In this document: piece by piece, positions 54,622 through 64,000 of the stretch
Layout of the letters: each line of letters begins with the position of its first letter
Position numbering within the stretch: position 1 is the stretch's first letter
From: Parapedobacter sp. SGR-10
GTDB taxonomy: Bacteria > Bacteroidota > Bacteroidia > Sphingobacteriales > Sphingobacteriaceae
Length of the DNA stretch: 64,000 bases
NCBI RefSeq assembly: GCF_011030405.1
Contig: NZ_JAAJTJ010000012.1
Coordinates: forward strand, 1 to 64,000
Direction: 5' to 3'
Program-made: the position numbers and the translations under genes
The notes under the pieces: generated by a model
What the model saw: only the letters and a program-made list of their open reading frames with translations
Databases searched by the model: none
What the model was told of the DNA's origin: nothing

Positions 54622-57600
54622 TTAAATGCCAATAACAATGTTCAGACCAAAAGTTCGTGTCGAAGGGAATTGTCCCAGCTCAAAGCCTTTGTTGATATCT
54701 GATCCACTTAACGTCCCAAATTCGGGATCGAATACAGGCCATTTGCTCCATACAAACAGATCTCGGCCAAATATGCCTACAGTTGCACGTTGTAGGCCTA
54801 TGCGGGCCAATTGTTTGGCTGTAAAAGTATAGTCGATGCGGGCTTCCCGCAATTTCAAAAAGTCTGTGGAGTACGATGTACCTTCTACATTGTCTTTTCC
54901 TAAATGGGCTGTGTAGTAATCCCAAACATTTTCGGTAATAAAATCATTTGGCCTATAGGTGCCGTCTCCGTTGTCAATAACCCCTTTGCCAATAATACCA
55001 TTGTACCTGCCACGTAAGGTGTTCTTTGTTTTGCCTTGCTCAGCTAAGTTTGCGGCCGTCAGCGAATAAGCTACTGCGCCAACCTGGGCATCGACCAAGA
55101 AACTAGCCCTGAACTGCTTGTAACGGAATTCGTTGTTTAAGCTCGCTTTCCATTTCGGGTTGGTATTACCAATATACATCATGGTATCGGTCAGTTGTGG
55201 GATACCGTTTTCGTAAATGATTTCACCCTGCGGAGAGCGTAAATACCCTCTGCCGTAGAGATCGCCCATACTTCCACCCGGGTACGCAATAATAGCTCCA
55301 CGGCTACCAGGGCCATTTTGAAGGACGATGCTTGGCAGAATATCCGTTAAATATACAACCTTATTTCTGTTAGCGGTGTATGTTCCGTTTAGCCTCCATT
55401 GGAAGCCTCCTTTATGAACAGCAGTACCGCCGGCCTCTATTTCTATACCACTATTTTGGATTTCTCCGGCATTCAATAGAATTGTGCTATAGCCGGATGA
55501 TCTGTCTGTCGTGGCTCTCAAGTGTTGATCCTTTGTCCAACCATGATAATAGGTGAGTCCTAAGTTAAATCTGTTTTTGAATAATCTCATGTCCGTACCG
55601 ATCTCAAAACTATTTGTCCGCAGAGGCATTAGATCCGGATTTGGGATCAAGGTAGGATTAGAAGCACCCCCCGGAAATGTAACTTCCGGATTGTAAGTGT
55701 AAGATGTTAGATACGGTGTTGTTCCACCGCTACCTACACCTGCTAAGGAAGAGCGTAATTTTAGGTAAGAAATCTCTTGCGGAAGATCAAATACTTCGGA
55801 AACAATCAGACTGAGGTTTGCTGATGGGTAGAAGAAAGATGAGTTTCCTTTTCTTTCCGGAGTTGCTAAAGTACTGGCCCAGTCATTACGCGCTGAAAAA
55901 TCAAAAAACAAAAGCTCTTTGTAAGAAAGTGTACCAAGTGCAAACCAGCTGTTTAATACATATTGTGATTGTAATGGAGAAGACACTACCAATCCGGCCG
56001 CATTGGCCAAAGTGTAGTTGCCAGGCACTGAAAGCGAATCTGCATAATTCCTTTCCTGATGTCTTTCATTTCTTAATGTACTTCCTCCAATAGATAAGCT
56101 TGTTTTGATGTCTGAATTGATCTCTTTGTTATAGTTAATCATCAGATCCGTACTGGTTTCCTGATTATAGATGGTTTGTGTACGGTACATTCCTTTTTTG
56201 AATTTTTCAGTATCAAAAGGGCGTTGTTGTGAACGTCTTTCAATGCCAAAATCTAAATTGGTACGCACCATGACATTCAGATTTTTTGAAAATTCATAAT
56301 TCGCCTCCACGTTGCCCGTCAATCCGTTACGCTTGGATTTATTCAGCATCTCGTACGCGATCAGGTACGGGTTGTCCGGATAGCTACTGAATGGATAGTT
56401 TTGCACTTCGTTTTCTTGTCCTTTCTTCCAATAATCTTTCAACCAATCGAGGGGTGCATTAGGTACCCAGAAAATATTCCAATACATGATTGATTGGTTG
56501 TTGTAACCGGTGGAAGGCAGATTGTCACTTTTGTTTTGCTTAAAGTTGATGCGTGTCTGGATCTTTAATTTATCCGTAGCTTTATGACTGGCATTGACAG
56601 ATATCGTATTCCGGTCGTAGCCTGTATTAGGTATGATCCATTCATTGTTTAAGTTGGTAAATGAAAAACGCATTGTTGTACGGTCATTACCACCGTCCAA
56701 TGTAGCGGAATTTGTAAATGTACGTCCGGTATTAAAGAATTGTTTCCGCGCATCGGGATAAGGAACCCAGGGGGTCGGAGTCGTTGCTCTTGTTTGTGTG
56801 ACAGGATCGTATTGGTAGAACAACTGTCCATCAAATTTAGCTCCCCAAACTGAACTTGTACTGCGTGTACTAGCCAATCCACCCCCGGCCAGGAAAGAAT
56901 AGTAATTGACACCTTCGTCTCCTTGACCGTATTCGAATTGGTAATCCGGCCATCGTGAAATAGATTCAATGGTGGTGTTGGATGTGACTGTGACACCTAT
57001 GCCTTTTCTGTTTTTGCCGGATTTGGTAGTAATAATGATCGCACCGTTGGCACCTCTCTGTCCGTAGAGAGCTGTTGCATTGGGGCCTTTCAATACCGTA
57101 ATGTTTTCTATGTCTTCAGGATTGATATCTGATAATCCTGATCCATAGTCGGAAGGCGAATCGCCGGAAAGGTAGGCACCATGATCTCCTCCAGTCATTT
57201 TACCTGTACTACCACTAATAACAATTCCGTCGACAACTATAAGAGCATCATTATCGCCTGTAAGGTTATTTTCCCCGCGCAGAATAATTTTGTTTGAACC
57301 TGCCGGGCCACCTCCAGAACGTACCAAATTGACACCCGCTACTTTTCCGGATAGAGCATCCGTCCAGTTGTTGGAGATGGCATCGGTGAGTTGCTCGCCT
57401 TTTAGCTCGGTAGCGGCATACCCCAATGCTTTTTGATCTCTCCTGATACCGAGTGCCGTTACGATTACTTCACTGATCTGCTCGGCAGATTCTGACATTT
57501 GTATCACCGCATTGTTCATGTTGACATTGAATGTTCGGGACACTAACTCGTATCCGATGAATTCAAAGGTGACACTGGATCCTTTGGGGATATTCAGCTG

Positions 57601-57864
57601 GAACGTTCCGTCAGCATTGGATGATGCTAAAGTTCTGCCATTTAGACGGATGGATACGCCTGCTATAGGTTCGTTGGTGGATTGATCCAATATCCGACCT
57701 TGGATCCTGATCTGTTCCTGGCTTTGGCTCATGCTGCTTTCTGCCTTGGGGATATCCTTGGCATAAAGATCATTCCCTGCGTAGCACGCAACAGCCAAAG
57801 CAGCCCATAAAACTTTCGTCGAAAATTTTATGCGTCTTATCCTTTTTTGTCTCATTGTAAACAT
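54622..57864 (-). CDS. SusC/RagA-type TonB-dependent outer-membrane transporter
   Basis: A 1080-residue beta-barrel importer. It has a signal peptide, a carboxypeptidase D regulatory-like domain (about 50-125: IRIQGRILDQSTNEPIAGVSIRLNGRTLASSNADGTFQL), a plug domain (IRRDQKALGYAATELKGEQLTDAISNNWTDALSGKVAGVNLV, RGENNLTGDNDALIVVDGIVI) and a 22-strand barrel ending in FPSTRTFGLNIVIGI. No STN domain, so no sigma/anti-sigma signalling through the plug is expected. No TonB is in this window. It sits between glpF and susD in one co-oriented block; the cargo is inferred to be a glycerol-phosphate compound. Confidence 0.95.
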   Translation of the reverse strand: MFTMRQKRIRRIKFSTKVLWAALAVACYAGNDLYAKDIPKAESSMSQSQEQIRIQGRILDQSTNEPIAGVSIRLNGRTLASSNADGTFQLNIPKGSSVTFEFIGYELVSRTFNVNMNNAVIQMSESAEQISEVIVTALGIRRDQKALGYAATELKGEQLTDAISNNWTDALSGKVAGVNLVRSGGGPAGSNKIILRGENNLTGDNDALIVVDGIVISGSTGKMTGGDHGAYLSGDSPSDYGSGLSDINPEDIENITVLKGPNATALYGQRGANGAIIITTKSGKNRKGIGVTVTSNTTIESISRWPDYQFEYGQGDEGVNYYSFLAGGGLASTRSTSSVWGAKFDGQLFYQYDPVTQTRATTPTPWVPYPDARKQFFNTGRTFTNSATLDGGNDRTTMRFSFTNLNNEWIIPNTGYDRNTISVNASHKATDKLKIQTRINFKQNKSDNLPSTGYNNQSIMYWNIFWVPNAPLDWLKDYWKKGQENEVQNYPFSSYPDNPYLIAYEMLNKSKRNGLTGNVEANYEFSKNLNVMVRTNLDFGIERRSQQRPFDTEKFKKGMYRTQTIYNQETSTDLMINYNKEINSDIKTSLSIGGSTLRNERHQERNYADSLSVPGNYTLANAAGLVVSSPLQSQYVLNSWFALGTLSYKELLFFDFSARNDWASTLATPERKGNSSFFYPSANLSLIVSEVFDLPQEISYLKLRSSLAGVGSGGTTPYLTSYTYNPEVTFPGGASNPTLIPNPDLMPLRTNSFEIGTDMRLFKNRFNLGLTYYHGWTKDQHLRATTDRSSGYSTILLNAGEIQNSGIEIEAGGTAVHKGGFQWRLNGTYTANRNKVVYLTDILPSIVLQNGPGSRGAIIAYPGGSMGDLYGRGYLRSPQGEIIYENGIPQLTDTMMYIGNTNPKWKASLNNEFRYKQFRASFLVDAQVGAVAYSLTAANLAEQGKTKNTLRGRYNGIIGKGVIDNGDGTYRPNDFITENVWDYYTAHLGKDNVEGTSYSTDFLKLREARIDYTFTAKQLARIGLQRATVGIFGRDLFVWSKWPVFDPEFGTLSGSDINKGFELGQFPSTRTFGLNIVIGI

Positions 57865-57932
57865 AAGGTCTTTTAATTATAATGGTTGCGAAAATTGAAA
57901 ATTAATATGAATAGTGTGTTAATTTAAAGTTT

Positions 57933-58658
57933 CTAATATATAACCAAATATAACACTGCAGCCAACGTAGCTCCCAACAGAGGACCCGCAACAGGTACCC
58001 AAGCGTAGGAAGCGTTGAAGGAGGCTTTGTTCTTGATCGGGAGTAGGGCGTGTACGATCCGCGGTCCTAGATCTCTGGCCGGGTTGATGGCATACCCTGT
58101 TGTTCCTCCCAATGACAACCCTATGGCCCAGACCAAAAAAGTCACCGGGATAGCACCGATAGAGCCCAGTCCGATAGGGGAGGCATCTGGCAATGAGGCA
58201 TCCTTGAAATGGAGGATGGTAAAGATCAATACAAATGTACCTACAACTTCAGAAACCAGATTGATGGGGAGGTTTCTTATGGCTGGTGCTGTACAGAAAA
58301 CTGCTTGTTTGGCTCCGGCATCCTCGGTTTGGTCAAAATGATCCTTGTATATCAGCCAGACCAGAAAAGCTCCGGTTATGGCGCCAATGAACTGCCCCGC
58401 CATGTATTCCAAAGCAGTATATAGTTCTATTTTGCTAAGTACCAGATTGGCCAGTGTGACTGCGCAATTGAGATGGGCCCCACTGTAAGGGCCGGCTATC
58501 GTGACACCTACAAAGACAGCAAATGCCCAAGCTGTGGTGATGACGATCCACCCGGAGTTATTGCCCTTGGTTCCTTTGAGCACAACATTGGCTACTACGC
58601 CTCCCCCCAAAAGGATCATAGCTCCTGTACCGATGATTTCTGCGACAAATGGGGTCAT
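57933..58658 (-). CDS. glpF: Glycerol facilitator (MIP family) with an NCA first box
   Basis: A 241-residue channel with six membrane helices. The second channel motif is canonical (GYAINPARDLGPR), but the first reads GAHLNCAV, with Cys in place of Pro of NPA. The Arg of the selectivity filter is kept. It admits glycerol for GlpK, encoded 55 bases upstream in the same direction. A carry-over 'GlpF' identity rests on context and size. Confidence 0.92.
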   Translation of the reverse strand: MTPFVAEIIGTGAMILLGGGVVANVVLKGTKGNNSGWIVITTAWAFAVFVGVTIAGPYSGAHLNCAVTLANLVLSKIELYTALEYMAGQFIGAITGAFLVWLIYKDHFDQTEDAGAKQAVFCTAPAIRNLPINLVSEVVGTFVLIFTILHFKDASLPDASPIGLGSIGAIPVTFLVWAIGLSLGGTTGYAINPARDLGPRIVHALLPIKNKASFNASYAWVPVAGPLLGATLAAVLYLVIY

Positions 58659-58713
58659 TGGTTATGATTTACGATTTTTGATTTACAAATTGTTCTCTCT
58701 CCACTCTCCATTT

Positions 58714-60219
58714 TCAATTGTCCACTCTATAATCTGCCCAAAACTTTGCTGTATCGGTCGCTCTCTGCCATTCTTTCAGTTGATCGCCGATATTCTTGTG
58801 TTTGATGGGTGAAAAAACCTTGTCTTCTTCCCATAGTTCTTGCAACTCTTTGATGTCTTTCCAAAAGCCTATCGCCAGACCAGCCAAAAAAGCTGCACCC
58901 ATAGCGGTGGTTTCTGTGATAGAGGGACGAATGACTTTGGATGTGATAATGTCAGCCTGAAACTGCATCAAAAAATTGTTTTGTGTCGCTCCGCCGTCTA
59001 CGCGCAATTCTTTGATTTTGGTCTTCGAGTCACTTTCCATGGCCTTGAGGATGTCGTACGTTTGAAACGCAATACTTTCCAATGCTGCACGGGCTATATG
59101 GGCATCTTTGGCACCACGTGAAAGTCCAACCAAGGTACCCCGTGCTTCTGCGTTCCAATGCGGTGCACCCAAACCCGAAAAGGCCGGTACAAGATATACG
59201 CCATTGGTATCCTGTACGCTTGTAGCCAAAGGCTCGATGTCACTGGATTTTTTGATGATGCCCAGTTCGTCTCTTAGCCACTGCACGACAGCGCCTCCGA
59301 TGAATACGCTGCCCTCTAAAGCATAACTGACTTGTTTCCCAATTTTCCAGGCAACGGTTGTCACGAGTTTGTTTTGCGAAATGATAGGCTTGTTGCCGAT
59401 GTTCATTAGCAGGAAGCACCCTGTACCGTAGGTATTCTTGACCATACCTTTGGAAGTGCAAAGCTGTCCAAATAAAGCAGACTGTTGATCACCGGCGATA
59501 CCCGCTATAGGAATACTATGATTGATCAGTTCCTGGCTAGTCTCTCCATAGACTTCCGAACTGCTACATACTTGTGGCAGTAAGGATTTTGGTATGTCAA
59601 ATATGGCTAACAACTCTTCATCCCAATCCAGGGTGTGGATATTGAAAAGTAATGTTCTTGAGGCATTGGATACATCTGTGATATGTTTTTTGCCGTTGGT
59701 CAGATTGTACACAAGCCAGGAATCTACTGTGCCAAAAGCCAGGTCTCCTTTGGCTGCAAGCGTCTTTGCACCTTTTACATTGTTCAATATCCAATGGATC
59801 TTGGAGGCAGAAAAATAAGCGTCGATCAGCAATCCTGTTTTTTCCTGTATGGCTTTTCCATGTCCTTTCTTACTGATCTCCTTGCAATAGTCGGCGGTAC
59901 GTCTATCTTGCCATACAATGGCATTGTAGATAGGTTTGCCGGTCTTCTTGTTCCATACGATGGTCGTCTCCCGTTGGTTGGTGATGCCGATTGCTTTTAT
60001 AGTGTCCAGTTTAGTCTTTGACTTGGCGACAACTTCGGCCATGACAGCTAGTTGTGTGGACCATATTTCCTGCGCATCATGCTCCACCCATCCCGAACGG
60101 GGGTAGATCTGCGTGAACTCTTTTTGGGCTATATTGACAATCGCTCCTTGTTGGTCGAATAGTATCGCCCGAGAGCTCGTGGTGCCCTGATCTAGTGCTA
60201 ATATGTATTCCTTCCTCAT
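58714..60219 (-). CDS. glpK: Glycerol kinase
   Basis: Phosphorylates glycerol to glycerol-3-phosphate. The 501 residues match the FGGY kinase family: [81 protein letters not shown] and [19 protein letters not shown]. It lies 29 bases after glpD. Final residues differ in sequence from E. coli GlpK; regulatory sites cannot be judged. Confidence 0.97.
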   Translation of the reverse strand: MRKEYILALDQGTTSSRAILFDQQGAIVNIAQKEFTQIYPRSGWVEHDAQEIWSTQLAVMAEVVAKSKTKLDTIKAIGITNQRETTIVWNKKTGKPIYNAIVWQDRRTADYCKEISKKGHGKAIQEKTGLLIDAYFSASKIHWILNNVKGAKTLAAKGDLAFGTVDSWLVYNLTNGKKHITDVSNASRTLLFNIHTLDWDEELLAIFDIPKSLLPQVCSSSEVYGETSQELINHSIPIAGIAGDQQSALFGQLCTSKGMVKNTYGTGCFLLMNIGNKPIISQNKLVTTVAWKIGKQVSYALEGSVFIGGAVVQWLRDELGIIKKSSDIEPLATSVQDTNGVYLVPAFSGLGAPHWNAEARGTLVGLSRGAKDAHIARAALESIAFQTYDILKAMESDSKTKIKELRVDGGATQNNFLMQFQADIITSKVIRPSITETTAMGAAFLAGLAIGFWKDIKELQELWEEDKVFSPIKHKNIGDQLKEWQRATDTAKFWADYRVDN

Positions 60220-60248
60220 CCCTAGGTTTATATTTTGGTTATATGTAA

Positions 60249-61808
60249 TTATATAACATAGTTATTAACCAATTGTTCGTACTCCTTTATTTCGTTGGCT
60301 ATCCAATCTTCGTTTTTGCCTAGTTCCTGCGCCATGATCCGGGCCACTGTGGGAGCTGCGACTAGCGAAGCTTTTGCATCCAACAACAGGAAACGGATGC
60401 GTCTGGCCAAAAAATCTTCTACCTTGCGAACCATTTCATGTTGGCATGCCCACACCACTTCAGCAGCGATAAAATCATAATCCGGATGCAGCTTTTCCTT
60501 CCATTCGGGATTTTGTTCGGCCAATTGTAGTATGGTATCTGCATCTGTGCCATATACTTGCCAGTGTCCGGCACGTTTTTGCTGCGTGGAGCCGTGGATC
60601 GGTAGATCGGTCGTGCGACATGCTTTGAATTCAAGCCCGCCCGTTTTGATAGCCAGGTCTACGGTTTCTTCGGCCATTTTGCGGTAGGTCGTCCATTTGC
60701 CTCCTGTGATGGTGATGACTCCCGATTCACTAGCGATTAGTTTGTGATCCCTGGAAATTTCCTTCGTGCTACCTGGATCTCCGTTCGTAGGTGCTGCCAA
60801 AGGGCGTAGACCGGCGAAAATGCTAAGTACGTCATTTTTAGTAGGTGCATTTTCCAGGTATTGATCTGCTGTATTTAGGATAAAATCAATTTCTTCTTTC
60901 AGTGGCCTTGGTTCGATCTGGTGTTCGTTGAGTGGGGTATCCGTTGTTCCAAGCAATACTTTGCCATGCCAAGGAACGCCAAACAGTACTCTACCGTCGC
61001 TTGTCTCTGGAATCATCAGCGCGTCTTCATTACCCAAGAACTTTTTATCTATGACAATATGTGTGCCTTGGCTGGGACGTACCAGGTTGCGATGGGTAGG
61101 AGAGTCTAGTTTTAATATGTCGTCCACGAAAATACCGGTTGCATTGATAATGGTTTTTGCCGATATCGTATGGCTTTCATGGGTTTCTCTGTCTACAAAT
61201 GTAAGTCCATTGGCTTTGTTGTGTCCATCTTTTTCGATGCGGACAACTTCCGCATAGTTCAATACGGTGGCACCGTGCTCGATGGCTGTCTGTGCCAAGT
61301 TGACGGCAAGCCGGGCATCGTCAAATTGGCCGTCGTAATATAGTATGCCGCCCAACAGACCTTTGGTTTTGACTTTCGGTAATTTTTCGATGACTTCTTT
61401 TTTGCTCAGTAGAACCGATTTACCTATACGGAGTTTGCCGGCTAGCCAATCGTAGGCTTTTAGACCGATGAGAAATTTCATCTTGCCAAACCAATTGTAG
61501 GAAGGGATCACAAAACTCTGAACAAATGAAACATGAGGGGCATTTTTGAAGATCAATCCGCGTTCGCGCAAAGCAGAATAGACCAGTTTGACATCTCCGT
61601 TTGCCAGATAGCGTACCCCCCCGTGTACCAGCTTGGTGCTTTTGCTGGAAGTGCCCTTGGCAAAATCGTATTTTTCGATGAGTATGGTTTTGTAACCCCG
61701 TGAAGCAGCGTCCACGGCGATACCCACTCCGGTGGCTCCACCACCGATAATAGCAATGTCCCAACTCTTGTTTATAGTATGAATGGCTTCGTTTCTTGTT
61801 TGTTTCAT
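60249..61808 (-). CDS. glpD: Glycerol-3-phosphate dehydrogenase (FAD, aerobic type)
   Basis: Membrane-associated FAD enzyme oxidising glycerol-3-phosphate to dihydroxyacetone phosphate with electrons to quinones. The 519 residues include the FAD motif [55 protein letters not shown] and [18 protein letters not shown]. It is the first gene of the minus-strand glp block and is divergent from glpR, with candidate operators between. Confidence 0.97.
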   Translation of the reverse strand: MKQTRNEAIHTINKSWDIAIIGGGATGVGIAVDAASRGYKTILIEKYDFAKGTSSKSTKLVHGGVRYLANGDVKLVYSALRERGLIFKNAPHVSFVQSFVIPSYNWFGKMKFLIGLKAYDWLAGKLRIGKSVLLSKKEVIEKLPKVKTKGLLGGILYYDGQFDDARLAVNLAQTAIEHGATVLNYAEVVRIEKDGHNKANGLTFVDRETHESHTISAKTIINATGIFVDDILKLDSPTHRNLVRPSQGTHIVIDKKFLGNEDALMIPETSDGRVLFGVPWHGKVLLGTTDTPLNEHQIEPRPLKEEIDFILNTADQYLENAPTKNDVLSIFAGLRPLAAPTNGDPGSTKEISRDHKLIASESGVITITGGKWTTYRKMAEETVDLAIKTGGLEFKACRTTDLPIHGSTQQKRAGHWQVYGTDADTILQLAEQNPEWKEKLHPDYDFIAAEVVWACQHEMVRKVEDFLARRIRFLLLDAKASLVAAPTVARIMAQELGKNEDWIANEIKEYEQLVNNYVI

Positions 61809-61841
61809 TTTGTTTTGAGACGTTTTGATGTTTTGAAAGTG

Positions 61842-61849
61842 TAAATATA
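61842..61849 (-). promoter_or_regulatory. Possible -7 box TATATTTA for glpD
   Basis: One mismatch from TAnnTTTG on the minus strand, 33 bases upstream of the glpD ATG. AT-rich surroundings weaken the call. Confidence 0.3.
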
Positions 61850-61859
61850 TAAAATAATC

Positions 61860-61907
61860 GAAAACAAATGAAATAAATAAAATAAGTATATAAGAAAACG
61901 AATGGAA
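61860..61907. promoter_or_regulatory. Candidate GlpR operator: direct repeat in the glpD-glpR gap
   Basis: GAAAACAAATGAAA (61860-61873) and GAAAACGAATGGAA (61894-61907) are direct repeats with starts 34 bp apart, about three helical turns. They overlap or flank the glpD promoter and sit in the divergent region with the DeoR-family gene. DeoR proteins often bind such repeats. Confidence 0.35.
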
Positions 61908-62049
61908 GAGTAAGTTCTTGTGTTTGCGCTTCTATAATGAAATCCTTGTGACTGTAAAAATGACAAGACCAGATGGAGAAGTTTAATCCATTTGCCTGTA
62001 AAACAAAGAAAAATGTGATTATTTGAAATAAGTTCCCTACATTAGATAC

Positions 62050-62814
62050 ATGAATAACGTAGAGCGGCATCAGTATATTATTAAACAAATCAAAAAGAAC
62101 GGACATGTATCCGTTTTGGACTTGTGTGAAGAATTGGAAGTTTCATCAGTAACAATTCGAAAGGATTTGCAATTTCTCGAAGATTCTGGCTTAGTTTACC
62201 GGACACATGGTGGAGCTACGGGACATAATCCTTATCAGACAGACCGCCCTGTATTCGAAAAGGAAAAGATTCATGAGAGGGAAAAGCTGTTGATAGCGAA
62301 AGAGGCTTCAAAATTGATCACATCCAATGATTCGATCATTATCGGATCGGGAACCACCACGCAGTTTCTGGCAAGGGAAATGAATCCTATCGGAGATATC
62401 ACCGTGGTCACGTCGGCCCTGAACGTAACTTTGCAACTCTTGAAGCACCAAAATGTGGAAGTCATTCAATTGGGAGGCTCCGTGCGGAAATCGTCCACTT
62501 CAGTGACCGGAGCCTATGCGCATTCAGTATTGAGTAATTTTTTCTGTTCCAAATTGTTTTTGGGTGTAGATGGGATCGATATCGATTATGGGATATCGAC
62601 TACCAGTGCACAAGAGGCTATGTTGAATCAGAAGATGATAGAAGTAGCCCAACAAGTCATTGTATTGGCCGATTCTAGCAAGTTTGGGCGTAAGAGCTTC
62701 GGTAAGATTGTGGATTTTTCCAGGATCGATATCATCATCAGTGACGATATTCCTCCCTCATTCAAAGAATTATTTAAGGAAATGGGGATAGAGACAATTA
62801 TTTGTAAAGGGTAG
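62050..62814 (+). CDS. glpR: DeoR/GlpR-family transcriptional regulator
   Basis: A 254-residue repressor: N-terminal winged helix (RHQYIIKQIKKNGHVSVLDLCEELEVSSVTIRKDLQFLEDSGLVYRTHGGA) and a C-terminal DeoRC sensor domain (IIIGSGTTTQFLAREM, VEVIQLGGSVRKSSTSVTGAYA, LFLGVDGIDIDYGISTTSAQEA, VLADSSKFGRKSF). Divergence from glpD suggests control of the glp block, with glycerol-3-phosphate as the likely inducer by analogy to GlpR. The next gene starts 5 bases on. Confidence 0.9.
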   Translation: MNNVERHQYIIKQIKKNGHVSVLDLCEELEVSSVTIRKDLQFLEDSGLVYRTHGGATGHNPYQTDRPVFEKEKIHEREKLLIAKEASKLITSNDSIIIGSGTTTQFLAREMNPIGDITVVTSALNVTLQLLKHQNVEVIQLGGSVRKSSTSVTGAYAHSVLSNFFCSKLFLGVDGIDIDYGISTTSAQEAMLNQKMIEVAQQVIVLADSSKFGRKSFGKIVDFSRIDIIISDDIPPSFKELFKEMGIETIICKG

Positions 62815-62819
62815 ATTAT

Positions 62820-64000
62820 ATGACCATTAAAGCATTATTCGGTAAAGTACTCCCTTTTGTAAAGCCTTACAAAAAGTTGGTGGTTTATACCTTGCTGCTG
62901 ACTGCAATAGGTTCCTTCGCAGCCCAGGTCAATGCATTCATTCTGAAGTACACGGTAGACACGATCAGTGATTTATTGGTGGCCAAGACGCCCTTGCGAC
63001 AGGGTCTCTATATTCTGGGGGTGATCTCCGCCATTCTCTTGGGCAAGGAGGTGGTATATGCCTGTGTGCAATTTGGTCAAAAATATTTTGGAGAAAAGTT
63101 GCGGATTATGATTGCCCGTGATTTTTCGCAGACCATTGTCGACAAAATATTGACCTACCGGATGGCCTTTTATACTTCGACAGACAATGAATCGGGCAAA
63201 CTCCAAACCAGGATAGATGCTGGGATCAGTTCATTGACCCGTTTGGTGCAAAATTTCTTTATCGATATTCTTCCTTTATTCACCAATGCTATAGTAGCGC
63301 TAGGGTGTATGTTCTATGCCAATTTCTACGTGGGATTGGTAGGTTTGTTGACTGTACCCATCTATTTTTATGTGTCTCAGTTGCAGGCCAATAAATTGTC
63401 CGGATTCCGGCGTAATATGCGTCGCTTTCGGGAAAACAAGAGCAACCAAATCATCAATCTGATCGAGTCCATTACGGTGATCAAATCTTTTGTGCGCGAA
63501 AAGGAGGAAGCTACTCGCCATCAGGATATACAGTATGAAATGACCGAAAACCAAATGGCCACCCGCAAGACAAGTTTTCTCTTTGACAGTATCAAAGGGT
63601 TTATCGAGCAGATTGGAGTGGTCATCGTAATTATCCTTACGGCCTATTTTGTGTTGAATGAGCAGATGACTTTGGGTGCAATTATGTTTCATATCATGCT
63701 CTTCAACAATGTCTCGGCACCCATACGGCAGTTGCACCGCATATACGATGAGGTCAATGATGCCTTGATCTACTCCGAAAGTTTTTTTGATATCCTCGAA
63801 GCAGATCAAGAAAGAGAGTCTACGGGAGAGTACAGACCAGCTTCTATCCGAGGAAAGATCGAGTTGCAAAATGTGGATTTTGCATATCCGAACGGAACCA
63901 AGGCCATTCATGGGGTTTCCATGCGTATCGAACCTAATCAGATTACGGCTTTGGTAGGTTTAAGCGGGGCTGGTAAAAGTACGGTCATCAATCTGTTAGA
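62820..64000 (+). CDS. ABC transporter, permease-ATPase fusion (3' truncated by window)
   Basis: Half-transporter of the exporter type, running off the right edge. The N-terminal MTIKALFGKVLPFVKPYKKLVVY is followed by a six-helix transmembrane domain (about 15-300). The nucleotide-binding domain begins near IELQNVDFAYPNGTKAIHGVSMRIEPNQITALVGLSGAGKST, with Walker A GLSGAGKS visible at the window end. It begins 5 bases after glpR and is probably co-transcribed with it. Substrate is unknown; MsbA/lipid-exporter-like proteins share this layout. Confidence 0.9.
   Translation, partial: MTIKALFGKVLPFVKPYKKLVVYTLLLTAIGSFAAQVNAFILKYTVDTISDLLVAKTPLRQGLYILGVISAILLGKEVVYACVQFGQKYFGEKLRIMIARDFSQTIVDKILTYRMAFYTSTDNESGKLQTRIDAGISSLTRLVQNFFIDILPLFTNAIVALGCMFYANFYVGLVGLLTVPIYFYVSQLQANKLSGFRRNMRRFRENKSNQIINLIESITVIKSFVREKEEATRHQDIQYEMTENQMATRKTSFLFDSIKGFIEQIGVVIVIILTAYFVLNEQMTLGAIMFHIMLFNNVSAPIRQLHRIYDEVNDALIYSESFFDILEADQERESTGEYRPASIRGKIELQNVDFAYPNGTKAIHGVSMRIEPNQITALVGLSGAGKSTVINLL

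Noticed and set aside
61420..62106. 228-codon minus-strand frame overlapping the glpD start and the glpD-glpR gap
   Set aside because: It overlaps glpD out of frame, and the intergenic part is AT-rich regulatory DNA. Sequence such as [17 protein letters not shown] is a frame-shifted reading of the GlpD FAD motif.

Overview
This window looks like chromosomal DNA from a Bacteroidota, most likely a Sphingobacteriaceae (Sphingobacterium-like) bacterium. The evidence is a SusC/SusD outer-membrane pair, the long Bacteroidota form of NusB, a DUF4954 protein, the order nusB-DUF1573-yajC-ybbR-coaE, and repeated -7 promoter boxes of the Bacteroidota type TAnnTTTG (upstream of rnpB, glmS, fabV, the SAM riboswitch and others). 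Recognisable Shine-Dalgarno sequences are scarce. I saw no rRNA, tRNA, insertion sequence, prophage or CRISPR array.

Layout. 1-9 kb: an orphan TPR histidine kinase, a small secreted protein, a 720-bp AT-rich gap, then rnr, carA, eno and a DivIC/FtsB-like gene. 9-18 kb: a large multidomain GH31 glycosidase, an NlpE-like lipoprotein, HopJ, DUF1697, two VOC/PhnB genes and a secreted phosphoesterase. 18-24 kb: a leucine-dehydrogenase-like gene whose catalytic lysine is replaced by cysteine, then the housekeeping run nusB-DUF1573-yajC-ybbR-coaE-MBL exonuclease. 23.5-31 kb (minus strand): fabV, dps, an aldo/keto reductase, DUF4954 and glmS. 31-35 kb (minus): a tight three-gene unit of an N-formylglutamate-amidohydrolase-like protein, a DUF1704 'QEGLA' metallopeptidase and a glutathione-synthase-like ATP-grasp ligase. 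35.3-37.4 kb: RNase P RNA, an NtrC-type regulator with an altered GAFTGA loop, and an unlisted 58-residue membrane protein. 37-46 kb: pepF, hom, metY (behind a SAM-I riboswitch), clpX, clpP, a solo HSDR_N nuclease and holA. 47-62 kb (minus): one co-oriented block glpD-glpK-glpF-susC-susD-DUF5689-phosphoesterase-glpQ-glpT, with glpR divergent. An ABC exporter runs off the right edge.

The 47-62 kb block reads as a complete pathway for glycerophosphodiesters or a glycerol-phosphate polymer: outer-membrane capture and import (SusCD, DUF5689), phosphoester cleavage (phosphoesterase, GlpQ), inner-membrane uptake (GlpT, GlpF) and entry into glycolysis (GlpK, GlpD), under a DeoR-family GlpR. The 31-35 kb unit is the best candidate for an uncharacterised system: a peptide-type ligase encoded beside a carboxypeptidase-like enzyme with an HExxxH motif.

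Intergenic space is packed with short dispersed palindromes of at least five families. One has 28-bp members whose arms differ but still pair. One element lies between two diverged copies of the last nine codons of rnr.
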